Shown piece by piece: positions 14,959 to 15,553 of a stretch of DNA of 15,553 nucleotides. The position numbers and the translations under genes are program-made. Below the pieces are notes generated by a model. The model saw nothing but the letters and a program-made list of their open reading frames with translations, was not told where the DNA came from and searched no databases. This DNA is from Streptosporangiaceae bacterium (lineage in GTDB: Bacteria; Actinomycetota; Actinomycetes; Streptosporangiales; Streptosporangiaceae). Each line of letters starts with the position of its first letter. Positions within the stretch are counted from its first letter, which is position 1. The stretch lies in assembly GCA_030039095.1 (NCBI GenBank), contig JASHQP010000254.1, positions 1 through 15,553 of the forward strand, in the 5' to 3' direction.

Positions 14959-15553
14959 GTGGACGAGTCGGGCCCGGCACTTGCCGTCGATATCGGCGGC
15001 ACCAAGCTGGCCGTCGGCGTGGTCGAGACCGGCGGCAGGCCGGTCACCTGGGCGCAGGTTCCGACGCCGCATGACGTGGACGCCGAGCAGCTGTGGCGCA
15101 CCGTCGAGGCCCTCGTCGACCGGGTGCTCGACGAGGCCGGGCTCACCGCTCCCGCCTCGCTGGCCGGCGTCGGCGCCGGGTGCGGCGGCCCGATGGAATG
15201 GCCGGCCGGGGTCGTGTCGCCGCTCTACATCCCGGCCTGGCGCGCGTTCCCGCTGCGCCTCCGGCTGCGAGAGCGGCTGCCCGGCATCCCGGTCCGGGTG
15301 CACAACGACGCGATCTGCCTGACGCTCGGCGAGCACTGGCGGGGGGCCGGCCGGGGCAAGGGCAACGTGATGGGCATCGTCGTGTCGACCGGCGTGGGCG
15401 GCGGCCTGATCCTGGACGGCCGGGTCATCGAGGGCGCCTCCGGCAACGCGGGCCACATCGGGCACGTCGTCGTCGACCCGGACGACGGGCCGGTGTGCGA
15501 GTGCGGCGCGCGCGGATGCGCCGCGGCGATCGCGCGCGGTCCCGCGCTCGCGG
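14959..15553 (+). CDS. ROK-family sugar kinase, N-terminal 198 residues (partial)
   Basis: The frame opens at GTG 14959, with GGGAG 7 nt upstream, and runs off the right edge. The ATP-binding loop AVDIGGTKLAVGVV is at 9-22, the catalytic aspartate D117 lies in VHNDA, the second glycine-rich segment GIVVSTGVGGGLI is at 139-151, and the zinc site is H169 (GHIGH) with C180, C182 and C187 (CECGARGC). ROK kinases phosphorylate glucose, N-acetylmannosamine and similar sugars. The H-x-G-H form, instead of the E-x-G-H of typical glucokinases, resembles NanK-type members. The glutamate normally two residues after the last zinc cysteine (GCxE) is alanine here (GCAAAIA). The gene is divergent from the AAA+ ATPase, with 51 bp between starts. 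Substrate cannot be settled; a ROK sugar kinase is certain enough. Confidence 0.9.
   Translation, partial: MDESGPALAVDIGGTKLAVGVVETGGRPVTWAQVPTPHDVDAEQLWRTVEALVDRVLDEAGLTAPASLAGVGAGCGGPMEWPAGVVSPLYIPAWRAFPLRLRLRERLPGIPVRVHNDAICLTLGEHWRGAGRGKGNVMGIVVSTGVGGGLILDGRVIEGASGNAGHIGHVVVDPDDGPVCECGARGCAAAIARGPALA

Overview
This window reads as chromosomal DNA of a high-GC actinobacterium. The evidence is G/C-dominated third codon positions, frequent GTG and TTG starts, 4-nt stop/start overlaps, an F420-type PPOX protein, DUF501 and DUF4287 proteins, a UdgB-type uracil-DNA glycosylase, and gene orders I recall from Mycobacterium tuberculosis (eno-ftsB-DUF501-ppx2 at Rv1023-Rv1026; fadA3/cbs/metB at Rv1074c-Rv1079; an AAA/VWA pair like Rv0958-Rv0959). 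I cannot name the genus; Streptosporangiales or Frankiales-like lineages would fit.

Layout. (1) 1-4328, plus strand: the tail of a MazG-type gene, then a tightly packed run of enolase, FtsB/DivIC division protein, DUF501 protein, Ppx/GppA phosphatase and family-5 uracil-DNA glycosylase. Each junction in this run is an ATGA or GTGA overlap. (2) 4329-4859: a 531-bp stretch with no convincing protein gene and clearly lower GC. It holds an imperfect 30-bp direct repeat, a class-I tRNA-like gene with a UAA anticodon and an abnormal C33, a terminator-like hairpin and a degenerate 12-bp tandem repeat. It looks like accessory DNA or an integration scar. (3) 4860-6924, minus strand: a DUF4287 protein plus an F420/PPOX-family protein (1-nt gap), and a thiolase. 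(4) 7072-9655, plus strand, divergent from the thiolase: cystathionine beta-synthase and a cystathionine gamma-synthase/lyase, together a transsulfuration pair. A dyad operator candidate lies between thiolase and cbs. (5) 9656-11422: a 45-bp stem-loop between convergent genes, a four-pass membrane protein, and two tandemly duplicated small two-pass membrane proteins separated by palindromes and GC-rich repeats. (6) 11423-14907, minus strand: a VWA/MIDAS protein preceded by its AAA+ ATPase partner, forming a MoxR/Mg-chelatase-like pair of unknown substrate. (7) 14959 to the end, plus strand: the start of a ROK-family sugar kinase, divergent from the ATPase.

Most of the window is conserved actinobacterial core. 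The least explained parts are the tRNA/repeat island at 4329-4859, the duplicated small membrane proteins with their palindromic spacers, and the AAA+/VWA pair. No complete new defence or mobile system is visible.
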